A stretch of DNA of 64,000 bases from Heliocidaris erythrogramma (Eukaryota > Echinodermata > Echinoidea > Camarodonta > Echinometridae), in NCBI GenBank assembly GCA_025617745.1, contig CM046857.1, forward strand, positions 25,017,761 through 25,081,760, written 5' to 3'. The position numbers and the translations under genes are program-made. The stretch's first letter is position 1, and every line of letters begins with the position of its first letter. The notes beneath the pieces were generated by a model. The model searched no databases. It saw only the letters and a list, made by a program, of their open reading frames with translations, and had not been told where the DNA came from. Of the stretch, positions 27,673 to 40,249 are shown one piece after another.

Positions 27673-29338
27673 TACCCACGCCGATGAAATCGGCAGGGTT
27701 ATGTAAAGGGCTCCGTATGTTTGTTTGTTTTTTTTTTTTTGTTTGTTTGTTTGTTTGTTTGTTTGTTTGTTTGTGTACAAGATAACAAGAGAACGGGTGA
27801 ACGGATTTGCACCAAATTTTCAGGGAATGTTCAGAAAGTGACAGGAAAGAATCGATTAGATTTTGGTGATGATTGGTTGACCCCTGCACATTCTGTGTGA
27901 CCTTGAAGTTTTGACCCTGTAGTAAAGTATAGGAACTTCAGTTCAGATAGTGACAGGAAAGAAACTAGAAAGATTGATGACCCCAAACTTCGCCTGCAGA
28001 TGCAGAAATATTTTGGCCAATCAAAACACTCATTACTTCGTCTCACCAAAAGTCTATTTCAGGTTTATGAATTTTAGAAGACTTTTAGACCCATTATTTG
28101 CCATTTCACTTCAAATCCGTACGAGCCTGCAATGAATATTCAAAGCCAACGTATCCCAGCAACAAGGGATTTTTCGCGGGCTTGAACTACTACTGCGAAA
28201 GCGGCTATGTACGGTATACTAATAGGCGGCTAGGCTCTATAGCTATCGCGCGCGATACCTTTTTTAATTCATTTAGATTCAGGCTACCCTAGCCCTACGG
28301 CTTCTCCTCTATTTCTTATCTTCTGTGCATTTCTGTTTATTTCCCCGGTTCTTTCCACTTTGTTGTGGAAGTTTTTGTGATTTATTTTATCCTGGTGGAC
28401 GTGTAGTACGTGATTTTAATTGTTTTCGGTGAAAATCTGGTGAGTTTGTTCGACGTGAGTGAGTTTATCGCACTCGCGAGCGTTCGCGTGTGTTGATCTG
28501 AGTGAGTGCTAGTGGGCTGTGTAGCTAGCTGTACGTACATAACTATACACAGCGCTGTCGCGAAGTGACGGCGATCTGGTCGGGCTAGGGAGTACATAAC
28601 CCCAGGGAGTCAGCCTGTGCCTGGCTCACTGTAGAGTGTAGTAGGATTGAACTTTTTTCTTTGGGTTATAACGGTCCTGTCATATAACTAGTTTATACCT
28701 CATTTATGTCTGTTTGAGTGGATTTCGAAGTTGTAAAATATATACAAAAACTGTATTTTTTTTTTAATGTGTGTGGATTTGCAAAATTTGGTGGCTGATC
28801 GAGGTTCGCCGAATACGGGCATGCACACCAGTATCCACTTTGACTTTGTTGATGGGTGGTGACTGAGCTGAGTGAGTAAGCTCTGTGCCTCGCATGCATG
28901 TCATTTTGAAGTCTAGATCCAACTTCATTTGTCGTCATATATTTTATCCAAGCCCGATGAAAAAAAAACAACAACCCCAATTGCAATGTAATTTAAAGAT
29001 AGAACATGAATACATTTACTAACACTTACATGACTGAACACTGAATACAAATTGCTAACATTTTTTTTTCTCACCACGCCACGCTCTCTGACATGTCTAA
29101 TCAATTACTTTTAGGGGAGGGATGTTTCAATAATAAAATATCTTTTTCAGAAGAATTTTTTCAAGGGTGGGGATACACAAAGCTATGACCTGGATATGGC
29201 AATATTTATGGGGGGGGGGGGGGAGATGTGCCTCTTGTTATCCCCTTTGAATGGCTACTGCTTACAAAAATAATCGCAACAAAACAAAACCTATATTGGG
29301 TTAAGGCGTGGGTCTGCCGCCTTTGACGGCCTTTCTAG
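27673..29338 (+). mobile_element. possible Helitron-like non-autonomous element
   Basis: The left end TACCCACGCCGATGAAATCG includes the palindrome GCCGATGAAATCGGC, then a (GTTT)n run and the segment GAACGGATTTGCACCAAATT. The right end has GCCGCCTTTGACGGC, a short hairpin, followed by CTTTCTAG|TT. A hairpin just before CTAG, between T-rich target bases, is typical of Helitron or Helitron2 3' ends. No Rep/helicase frame is present. The 28140-28600 interior is CpG-richer and unique in the window. The claim that both ends belong to one element is inference. Confidence 0.45.
27717..27774 (+). repeat. (GTTT)n tetranucleotide repeat
   Basis: TTTG/GTTT units interrupted by a T-run, near the left end of the possible Helitron-like element, where related elements often have the same array. 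Confidence 0.9.
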
Positions 29339-29416
29339 TTACAATTGATTTAACTGCCATTTTAGGGGATGCTCAAAATGAGCAATCCTTGCAATGATCA
29401 ATCCTTGCAATGATCT

Positions 29417-29554
29417 GGGGGGCATTCCATCAAGTTTCTTGTCGGTGACTTTTACTGACAAATTTGCTTTCAGCCAATCAGATGCAAGGATTTCAGTAAC
29501 TTATAACAGTTATTGCAACAAGTTTTATGCAACAAGTTTTATGAAGCAGGGCCC
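29417..29554. mobile_element. MITE with mixed ends
   Basis: The left end (CATTCCATCAAGTTTCTTGTC) resembles the TTTCATCAA-type copy at 4864; the right end (TTTTATGAAGCAGGGCCC) resembles the CCCCGTTTCATAA type. The shared core CAGCCAATCAGATGCAAGG is intact. Confidence 0.75.
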
Positions 29555-29809
29555 AGAAATGATTAGCTCATATAGTGTGCAGCCCCTACAAAGATATGAT
29601 TTATTAACTTTTGATCTTACCCTACCTGTCTTGACATCAACTGTATTTTTATTAGAATTCTTAATATTCATGTAATGTAGTTCTCCCTCTCTATTCCGTA
29701 CTATTCATATTTTTTCTCTAAGTCTATTACAAATCGATGTGGGCACATTGCATCAGTTCAGGAATATTCTCTCTCTCACAGTCTGCCTGTCTCTCTCTTT
29801 CTCTCTGTC

Positions 29810-29955
29810 TCCCCCCTCCCCCCCCTCTTCCGCCCCCCCCCCTCTTCCGCCCCCCCCCCCCCTTCCGCCCCCCTCTCTTCCGCCCCCCTCTCTTCCGCCC
29901 CCCTCTCTTCCGCCCTCCTCTCTTCCACCCCCCTCTCTTCCGCCCTCTCTTGTAC
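29810..29955 (+). repeat. 15-bp minisatellite (CCGCCCCCCTCTCTT)n
   Basis: About six good units plus degenerate C-rich ones on the left. The period of 15 is seen in the repeat TCTTCCGCCCCCC. No gene; a proline-rich frame is an artefact. Confidence 0.9.
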
Positions 29956-30654
29956 GTCTTTATTAATTTATAGCAGAAACTATAATAAAAAATACTTTGC
30001 CTGTCATAAGCATGAAATGAAAAAGGCTGCTGTTTGCTTTTTACATTTTTAAAGAAAAATAGATAGAATGGCACAAGCAATTAAAGTTTACAGCTTAATA
30101 GAAGAAGGGGAATTAGATGTAATGGTTTTAGTTGCCCATGGTTTGTTGAGGTTATTTCCTTTTTTTCTTGCTTGGATAAATATGTGCTAGTGCCAGATGT
30201 TTTGTTGTCCTTTTCAAGTAAATGTGTATTTAATATTAGAATATACATTTATTTCTGTTCACATTTTGAAATTAGCCAGTGTTATTCTATTCTGTCTCGT
30301 ACCTAACCATCTGTGAACTAATATGTGTGCTATGTCAGGAATGTTGCTGTTGTATATCCTAAAGATAATTTGACATCTCATTTGCACTTATAATTTCAGT
30401 TTTTATTTATACTACTATTGTACAATGTAACTCATATCCACAATAATTTGATTGTGGGCTGAAGCTCAATGCTATTATTGTATGTTCATAAATTTCAGTT
30501 GTATAAAAAAGATACATGTAAGAATCGTAAAGTGTCCGCATAGATTGTAAGACACGGGCTCTAGTAATGATAGCTCCGTGGTCGATTTCTCACTCTAGTT
30601 GAGTTCCTAATTTCAACTTATGTCCCAACCCTATACCCAACTACATGTACACTC

Positions 30655-31084
30655 TAAAGCCCACCGCACGCTATACGATCGACTGCGATACGATTTTGGA
30701 ATAAATCGCAATAGCATTTATGATTATGGGTATTTTAACAAATAAAATCTAACTGATTCAGGCTCTGGACAATAATATGAATGCTAATAAGTTTTGGTGC
30801 ACTGTCGGCCTTATACCTTGATTAAGGGCCAAATCAATTTCAAATCGTAGACAATTGTAGAGCTGCTCTGATGTCACTACGACTCGGAGCCGATTTGGCC
30901 ATTCCTCAGACTAGAAAGCTAGCAATTGGACGTATTTTTTATTTTACTATCTGTATGAGTACATGTATATACTGGTAGAACTTCATTCAAAAAGGTTTTA
31001 TGTCTTAAAATGTTTAGATCAAATGCTATTACATTTCTTCCGAAATCGGATTGCAGACCGGTCGTATAATGTGCGATGGGCTTA
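30655..31084. mobile_element. 430-bp inverted-repeat element (AAGCCCACCGCAC ends)
   Basis: The left end TAAAGCCCACCGCACGCTAT and the right end, reverse complement TTAAGCCCATCGCACATTAT, stay alike for about 45 bp through a GATACGATTTTGGA-like part. The interior has no long frame. This is a non-autonomous DNA transposon. Confidence 0.8.
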
Positions 31085-32499
31085 AACCTAAACCCCAATA
31101 CAATTGCCACCAGAACCGTAAAATTATATCTTTGACGAAATAGACCGGGGAAATTCTCTCTGGAGCAGATAAGGGATCACTAGTATGAACATCATTTCTC
31201 TTAATATTCATGTGCGTACAAGCCACTTGTTTACAAGTAGCTACATGTACGTCATGTACTCATACTGTATTTCATTGGGTTTGTATTACGGCAGCATCTT
31301 TTCATGGTGTAGATATTAATAGCACATTACAATTACTGGTATATTTTGTCATATGTGAGACCTAAGTTGTACCAAGTGAGAAAAATTATTATTTTTTGAA
31401 CTTCTGCTCTTCAAGCCTAGTTAGAATTGATTTTAAAACACTAGAATCAGAAAATATGTAGGTCAACCTTGATTTTGTTGACAAAACTCTAGATCCCCGG
31501 AGGTCAGTGACGTGAAAATTTGATTTTTACTCCTTTTTATGAACTTGTGGAACATGTACAGTGTAGCTACAATGTTGACCTTTATCACAGACCTCTAAGT
31601 TTTAATCAAACAAGCGTAAAAGAAAAAAAAAAGAAGTTCATTGCCTTCCTTACGGTATATGCTTTGTTCGTGCTAATGCTACTAGAAGTTAGTCTTTTCC
31701 CCAGAGACTTGTCTCTGTATACTAATATATTGAAGGGGTCCTTTAAAGTCTTGCTTTTATTCACCTTGAACTAAAAAGAAAGAAAGAAAGAAATTATCCA
31801 GATATCCAAATTTTTTTGTAACATGCGATAATGGATTTGAGCTAGAATAAATGTTTACCCCCCTTTCAGTTGATTCATAGCTGGCTTTTATTGATCATTA
31901 GAGTTTGAAAATAATTTGGGGGTATGAAAGAAGACTATTGCATGAAGTGACTTTAACTAGCATGATATCATTATGGAGATAAAAAGTATGAAATTATTTA
32001 TATGATGTTATTCAAAGAGGAACTTTAAACATCATGGGTACACAAAACTGTGGCCAAAGATAATGATCACGTTTCAACACTTATTTGCTTTGAGGTGATT
32101 GCACTTTTATGAGCAATTTATATTTGATGCATAAATGTTACATGCATTTTATTTGTGTAATAATATTGGAAGTCATTGAATTCTTTTAACACAAGATGCT
32201 ACATTAATTACTTAAGAATTTGGAATTACCACAGGAGGAATATCGTGCCTATACTGTAGCATTTTACAGTTTAGGCTAATAGTGGTAACAAGCGAGTTAA
32301 AAAACAATAAGGCTGCCAGCTAGGCCAAGCTTTTATCAGTTATTTTGATGGTGGCTGTCACCTGATTTACACAAAAACAGCTGTTGATTTGCCCACTTCC
32401 TTAAGGTCAGCAATAATTGTGATATGATTTATAAGGTCATTTTCTACCTGGCACATCCCATGTAATGGAAACCTCTACACCAAAATGTGGACAGTGGAG

Positions 32500-32565
32500 A
32501 GGGTGGGGGAGGGGTGTGGGGGGTGTGGGGGCAGTGGGGAGGGGGAGGGGGGAGGGAGTCGGACA
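32500..32565 (+). repeat. G-rich tract
   Basis: Repeated GGGG/GGGTGTGGGG runs over 65 bp; G-quadruplex-capable. No gene. Confidence 0.75.
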
Positions 32566-33990
32566 AAAGAGAAAACTCTTTGATTGAAACAGAGATGTGT
32601 CCTTAAAATTACATTAGATAGATTTGTTTCAGGAATAGGGTATATGCTTTTGATATTATTTTGCAGGAGCGGAGACTCCAAATAAGGCACATTTCTTCAT
32701 TCTTTTTTTTTTCTTCTTCAAAATGTGGGTAACTCAGATTTATTTTGCAAGTGAGATTAATTTAGACATGTGCAATCAGTAGACATACATGTGTACATGT
32801 AGTCGTTGTTCATTACCCTTTTCTATTTTTTCCCGCTGTATTTGTATCATGCCTCGTAATATTGATGCTTTTTGCTTTATGGTTTCAATAATATGTTGGA
32901 CATTCCAGCTTATATATTTTTCAACTTCAAGACATATTACAACATTGAAATGTTCAAAATGATCATCATCATGAATCTTCTATCATGAATTTTGAACTTA
33001 TCAACTCATTTGACATGTATTGTGTTGCAGGTTTGTTGATGAATTCTCTCAATATACATTGTACTAGTATTTCATAGAATTTAAACATTTCAATAAATAT
33101 GTAATATATATGTTCTAATGTATGTAAATAAAGATACATATCATTGTTTGTATATTGGTACTAGGATTTATTTTGAGAAGAAATACATCTGCTTATTCAA
33201 TCTGGTACGTAAACTAAACATGTACAGAAATTATCAATGGGGAATATTTTGCAAACTATAAAACAGTATTGAATATGATTATTACTATATGAACAGTTGC
33301 CATATCGTGACGGACGATGTATATATTCCAAGTATATACCTTACACATAAACTTCATTTCTGGTTATATCAATGATTATGACATCAGTTTGTGTAATCTA
33401 TCAATGGACATGTACATTTATAGTAAAAAGAGGTAGTTGCTTGTAGATTTCTGAAGTCATACTATGACATCATCTATATGATCTATTGTACTACATGTAC
33501 GTCAATTAAAAACTGAAATGCGTTATCTCAGAATCTGCCGGGTAACATCCTGTGGTCGTTCTTTCATTATTTTGGTGATGTTGTTATGACGGTGAGGAAA
33601 TCGTTTACAGTTGTAAGCTTTCGTGGTGATCAATGCTGTGGAAAAAAGAAAAGAGGAAGGAAATAAGAGGGGATTTCCCTTTGTGTTGGTGTTGAATTTT
33701 TAGCGGAATACCAGAAGGATAGGATAGGCCATGTGATGATTCATTGGTAATAGACACGTGGGAGAGCATTACTTTCAAAAGGGATCCGTTTTCTAAATAT
33801 AGATTTTGATTTGTAATGTAGACATGATCTAATATCCTGGACTTCCTAAGTGAAATTTATTTTTATTCACATGAATGCCAAAAGAAAGGTGCACTTTGTT
33901 TTGTTTAAACCATGTGGGAGTACTAGCTACTGTGGACAGATAAAGATTTCTGGTTAATTGTGAATACTCAGTTGGCTATTCATTCTGGAA

Positions 33991-34123
33991 TTGATGATGA
34001 TGATGATATAGTGGTGATGATGGTGGTTTTGATGATGATAGTGATTGTGATGACACAGAAGAAGATGATGATGACGTTGATGTTGATGATAATGATGTTA
34101 GGAATGATATGGTGGTGATGATG
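33991..34123 (+). repeat. GAT-rich trinucleotide region
   Basis: Imperfect GATGAT/GGTGAT runs over 130 bp. Both strands are partly open by composition only. Confidence 0.8.
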
Positions 34124-34675
34124 ACTAATAGATGACATGTTGTGGCCTTGATTATATGACTTTCAATTTGATGAGGATTGAAAGTGCGCATGTAATAATA
34201 GAATTAGATCAAATTCTGCACTCATTTTTCTTCATTTTTGTTTCTTATTTGCCCATGTCCTTTTTTTTTTCCTCCAAATTTCTCTTTGCTATGTTTTATT
34301 TTCTCTTTATTACTTAATCTATTTCTTTATCCCCACTGTTCATAAATTGTTTCTCTCTGAGCATGTTAGCCCTGAAATCTTCCTCCTCTTCCCCATTTTA
34401 TTCCCCTTTTCTGCTGTACATGTACATGTATATACAATTACCTCAATTATTTCTTCATTTTCCCCTTTTTATTAGATTCTTTAAAGTCTATAAATACACT
34501 ATCATTCTATCTCTTTCCTTCTGCTTATCTCAATCTTCCTGCCCATCACCCTATTAGATGATCTTACTCTCTAGCTGTTTTCTGTCCTTTGCTTCTAGAA
34601 TTTTCTCTCTTCTTCTTTGTCTTTTTTCCTTCCTCCACAGTCCATCTTCTCTTTACTTTAGTTCTATTCCTTCTG

Positions 34676-35690
34676 TCTCTCCCTCCCCTTCAAGACATTC
34701 TCTTTTCCTCTTTCTCTCTCCTTCCCACTGCCCTTACATTCTCTTCTCTTATTGCCTCCTACTATTCTCTGTCTCCCTCTCTCTCCTTCAGACATTCTCT
34801 TTTCCTCTTTCTCTCTCTTCCCACTCCCCTTACTTTCTCTTCTCTTCTCTTATTGCCTCTTATTATTCTTTCCCTCCCTCCCCTTCAGACATCCTCTTCC
34901 CCTCTTTTTCTCTCTTCCCACTCCCCTTACTTTCTCTTCTATTATTGCCTCCTACTATTCTCTGTCTCCCTCTCTCTCCTTCAGACATTCTCTTTTCCTC
35001 TGTCTCTCTCTTCCTGCTCCCCTTACTTTCTCTTCTCTTCTCTTATTGCCTCTTACTATTCTTTCCCTCCCTCCCCTTCAGACCTTCTCTTTTCCTCTGT
35101 CTCTCTCTTCCTGCTCCCCTTACTATATCTTCTCTTATTGCCTCTATTCTCTCTCTCTCCTTCCTTCCCCTTCAGACATTCTCTTTTCCTCTTTCTCTCT
35201 CTTCCCGCTCTCCTTATTATTCTCTCTCCCTCCCTCCCCTTCAGACATTCCCTTTTCCCTCTCTCCCTCCCTGCTCTTCAGACATTCTCTTTTCATTTTT
35301 CTCTCTTCCCACTCCCCTTACTTTCTCTTCTCTTATTGCCTCTATTCTATCTCTCTCTCTCTCCTTCCCTCCCCTTCAGACATTCTTTTGTCCTCTGTCT
35401 CTCTCTTCCTGCTCCCCTTACTTTATCTTCTCTTATTGCCTCTATTCTCTTTATTCTCTCTCTCTCTCCTTCCCTCCCCTTCAGACATTTTTTCCTCTTT
35501 CTCTCTCTTCCCGCTCTCCTATTATTCTCTCCCTCCCTCCCCTTCAGACATTCCCTTTTCCCTTTTCTCTCCCTCCCTCCCTGCTCTTCAGACATTCTTT
35601 TCATTTTTCTCTCTTCCCACTCCCCTTACTTTCTCCTCTTATTGCCTCTCACTATTCTCTCTCTCTCTCTCTCTTCATCCCTTTCATTAT
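34676..35690 (+). repeat. polypyrimidine minisatellite, unit about 95-100 bp
   Basis: About ten to twelve units, each containing CCCCTTCAGACATTCTCTTT and TTACTTTCTCTTCTCTTATT, nearly free of purines except G in CAG and A. Units of full (about 98 bp) and shortened (about 40-65 bp) length alternate. Frames of 350-409 codons in all three + frames are composition artefacts. Strand asymmetry of this kind favours triplex (H-DNA) formation. Confidence 0.9.
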
Positions 35691-38091
35691 CTCTTTCACT
35701 ATCCCAGCTACATCATGTCAATGCTCATCTGCATTTCTTCAGTCCAATCAAAAGCAACTCATAACCAATTACAGAAACTGTCCATGAACAGCAAAAATAT
35801 ATAGCAAAATATCTCTTTATTAACAGCATCATATGAAATCACTCCCAATCTTTGCAAAAGCTATATGTAACTTAACTCCATAATTTTGAACCTAAAAGCC
35901 AACAAGAACATCTAATCTCATTGCAATACTTTTTAAAATTACAAGTGTATAACTCTAATACAGATGTAATCATATTGTACTTTTTTTTTTATAGATCTAT
36001 ACATCTATGTGTAAAAGCTCCCTCGTTAGAAATAAAGGTCACTAGAGTTGTCGCTTTTAAAGCATGACAAGCTGAGGTAACATGTTTTCACAACTACGCT
36101 TCTTCCTGATGATAAACTTTACTATCCTACGAAAGAAAAACTTAAAGCCGTTGAAGACATAAGAATATACATGTATTTAGTATTCATATACATTCAATCC
36201 TCCTAAAAATATACAAGTAAGATACATGTACATGGTGATGTAATGAACTACGAGTTGTAAACAAAAGCTTGAGAACCGATTTCATGGTTAAAAATGAATC
36301 TTGAAGAATCACAGAAGGAAAGATTCTAACTCGATTGCCCTTGGTAAAGAAACAAATACATGTATTCTCTTTGGTGGAGTTGCATGTCTAATAGCTAGGG
36401 AAAATTTATCTATCTATATGTAGGATGTGCCAACCCCCCCCCCCCCCTTCCAGTTTAAAATAATCACTGAAAACTATTAAAATTCTCCAAGCAACTCATA
36501 CATAGATGACTATTCCAGCAGTACATAAGAAACATATTGTAACATTGCCATCATATTGTCACCATTGTTGTAACCACATTGCTAGGAAAGAAATCAGCTA
36601 TGATTAGGTCTCCAAATCTGGTAGTGAAGAATTGTGAAATTTTCTCAGAACCTGGCAAAATTTATGTTGAATATTTGAGGCAATGAATCTATCCGCCAAA
36701 TAAACTTTTAAAAAACCCCCACTGTATAATTAATAACAGAGTAATGAGCAAAAAGAGCTCTGGTCATGAAGAAAAATGTACTTTTCTAAGATCATAGTAA
36801 AATATATATTTTAATATTAACTACTACAAATAAATAATATCTGAAAAATTAGTTTCCTAGAAAATGGAAAACAGATGAGAAATGAGCCAAGGAAAGAAGA
36901 AAAACTTGAGCTACGAATCAACAACGCTTTTGTAAATTTGCTGGTCAAAAACCCCCCCCAAACTCTTTGATAAAATATAAACATTTTAGTGTGACTTACA
37001 CCCAGTTTCTCTAGAATGATGTTCCATTACAAAAAATCCCCTCAGGTTTACCTTTAATCAAAATTGCTGACTAATGTTTACCCCATGAATGCCTGATAAG
37101 GTACAGACGGTGGTCCTTGCCAATGAATTGAAGATTTCTTGCTCATCATGAATTTCATTAGGGCAAAGTCTGTGCATTCCAATGTTGCATCATTTTGATT
37201 AGCTCTAATGATAAACAACAAAAACCCAATTAAAGTGGTAACCGAAACCTCTAACCTACATACTGTCTGTTAAGAGTCAGAAAGACATTTACTCATGTCA
37301 AACAGTACCAATCACCTACTGTTACGAATCTTTAATATGCATATTAATATAAGATGGAGAAGTTTGTTGGCATGCATGCAGAGTGAGGCGCTGAAGATAA
37401 TAAAATGCAAGAAACCAAGGTAAATTTCTGGGGGTTTTGAGTAAATTTGTTAATTCATATTGTGATTATTTCTTTGATCTTTGTGTGAGGCTGCATGAGT
37501 TGTGCTGACATCCTGCACCTTGACACTACAAAAATAATGTGTGTACAGCTAGAATGTATAAAATCAACCTCAAAACACTTCACCTGGCCTTCTATGGGTT
37601 AACGGTAAAGGAGTATGAAGAAAATGAAAGGACTCACTCCAAGTCGGTTCCGCGCGAACTATTATTCTATGGGAGCACGTACGGGTGCATTGACTAGTCT
37701 CCTCACAAGTCGCTCCTTTGTTTTTTGGGAGTGTATTTAAACTTGCAATATCTCTTTATAGAATCAACATTTGAAGGACATATTTAGAATGTAGTATAGG
37801 GACGTGGAACCCTTAATATACAGAGCAATATATCTTTTGGTGATTGGTACCGTTTAAAGGATATGAATGAACAACCCATCTGGCTCTCAGCACACATTAT
37901 TTAGTTTTTCTGTAGATCCATGTACACTGTACATCAATTCAGAGTGACTATACAATGCACCATCTTTACATTTCAACTCAGCTTCTTGTACATATAATGT
38001 CCATCCATTGATGACCAGTTACAATTACCGGTATTATCAAATGGCATTTAAATCACTTCAAATTCGTAATGACACAAATTTGAACAGAATG

Positions 38092-38213
38092 GTAATAATA
38101 ATAATAATTTCGTTTACTCAGGGAAGCCTCCTCAGCACCAATGCTGTTATTCTTGACGGCCCCGTTATTACCCCGGCAATTGCCACGTCCCCATTTACAC
38201 CTGGGTGAAGAAA
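38092..38213 (-). mobile_element. SINE 3' fragment
   Basis: On the minus strand CACCCAGGTGTAAATGGGGA leads into a GC-rich stretch, then GGAGGCTTCCCTGAGTAAAC and an (ATT)n tail. The first block resembles the body of the SINE at 44949. The tRNA head is missing. Confidence 0.6.
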
Positions 38214-39449
38214 AGTTAGTTTATAAAGCCAAATTGACATGTGAATGAACCAGCATACATGCTATTAAACTCACTTTAGCAGTTTATCTTCTTTCATCTT
38301 TAACAGGATCGTTTTTTAAAAGATTATTAATTATGAGCATAAAGAAGACAGAAACCCCAACTCTCTAAAATATGGAAAACTTTAAGCATGACAAGAAAAC
38401 ATACTTTAATACAACCATAATCATGTAACACATACATGTACACCTAATAGAAGCAAAGGAAAATGAAAACAAATATCCAAACCATAAAAGGGGATGAAAA
38501 AATGAAGCAGGAATCATAAAAATGCAAGATTTTGACCAGCTGGCTGTAAATTGATTCTAAGCACTTCAAAGAAATACAGGATGTAACTTTACGACTAGAA
38601 TGTAAAATTATGATGGTAGGGCTTAAGAGTAAACAAACATACTTTGTTTTAATACATACAAGATCTCCATCCATACTTCAAACACCCAAACACAAACAGG
38701 TCAAGTACACAAAAATTCAGCAGTTCAGCTTCTATTCAAACACTCACAACTGACCCCGACCCCGCCCCCCCGACACAACCTTCTTGACCGCACCCCCACT
38801 CATTTGAATAAACACGCAATATTGCAATGAACTTTCGTGCGTTGCACCATACACTATTACATCAGTCACACAGTAACTTACAAATTCATTCAATAAGAGC
38901 CAAAAAAAAGGAAAAAAACAAACAAAAAACAAATATCCAAAATATCTGAAAAAAAATGAAAAACAAAAGGAAAAAAAATTCAAAGAAATAAAAAGAGAAT
39001 CAGTATCTCATCTGAATCTTGTTCACATAGTAACACATTCTCAGTCACACAGTAACCACCATCACACTCGTCAAAATCCAAGCATACAGTATGAGGAAAT
39101 AAATTAATCTGGATAAATACAATAATGCTACATGTAAAGTACATTATATTCCACCTCTATATCAAATTAAGTAAATATAACCTAAAATATTCTTAGATTA
39201 TTCCCCTCAGAACAGTTTACAAATGAACTACAAAAGACAAAATGAAGGACTCTCATACTCGTGTCTCATTCACCCGATAATCATTCCACAGTCAACACTC
39301 GCAAGCACGTATCTTTATCTTCAGTATTCAAAAACTCTGTCCCACATACATGTAGTTCAACTTTTTCCAACACTTCCCTTTTGGTTTACTCCAAAACTTT
39401 ATGCACAAATATTTTGCCTAAATAATCTACATTAAATCAAAACACATAG

Positions 39450-39589
39450 CACCTACGTGTATGTCAAGAAATACTTCCAAAAAGCTTAGAAATACATGTC
39501 TAAAGTCAACAAGAACTTGCACCTACGTGTATGTCAAGAAATACTTCCAAAAAGCTTAGAAATACATGTCTAAAGTCAACAAGAACTTG
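39450..39589. repeat. perfect 70-bp tandem duplication
   Basis: 39450-39519 and 39520-39589 are identical, beginning CACCTACGTGTATG and ending AACAAGAACTTG. Two copies only, with no difference. Confidence 0.95.
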
Positions 39590-40249
39590 CCAATATAAGA
39601 AAGTAGCTTTGCTTTATAGCATTTAGGAACAAAGAAATATATTATACAATGTTTTCATGATATGATATTGACATGATATCGACATAATATTGGAGAAAAG
39701 CACAGGAAGCTAAAAATACTGAAATATCAATGAATTTCTTTTTATTCTATAAAACTATTTGACATTCAATGCCCGATGAACCAGAAATATACACATAATA
39801 CATAGTCAAAAAATAAATTGCAAACATATGACATCACTACTCGATTTCAGCTCTGTTCACATTCATTCCTTATTATCCTTTCAGTCAGTAAGACATTTTT
39901 AGCTTCATCATCCTCTTTTACTGAATAAACCATTTTTCATGAAAAATACATGTAACAACAAATATCATCACAAACTATCCTTTACTTTGTTTTTACGTGA
40001 AAATATCCAGACCTATATGTACAGCATATATTGTCAGGATTACATAATTGTATTTGTTTGAATGACTTGCAAAACTGTATTCCTACATGTAGTATAAATC
40101 ATATCTACATGAATGTAATAATCTTATAACATGATATGCCCTTTGTCAAAATGTTTTTTACGCCCCCTATCATGTTTGTTATAACAACAGATTACACATG
40201 AACACCAGCAGGTGAAGTTATAGTGAATTTTAAGAGATGTATATATGTG

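Larger units (their letters stand above)
29555..33990. other. non-coding interval with possible TBC1D16 3' end
   Basis: Apart from the repeats listed, nothing coding is seen. AATAAA motifs near 33093 and 33126 follow an acceptor-like ttgtgttgcag at 33031. In the phase left by the tentative exon this would give Val-Cys-stop. It is a weak candidate for the terminal exon and polyadenylation of TBC1D16. Confidence 0.3.

Noticed and set aside
29727..30080. Proline- or Arg/Gly-rich repeat proteins
   Set aside because: Produced by the 15-bp C/T minisatellite; no support outside it.
34558..35804. Three overlapping + frames of 350-409 codons
   Set aside because: They lie in a polypyrimidine minisatellite; all three frames are open because C/T-only DNA has almost no stops. 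No protein-like composition.
39450..39589. CRISPR-like repeat
   Set aside because: Two abutting copies without spacers in a eukaryotic genome; a simple tandem duplication.
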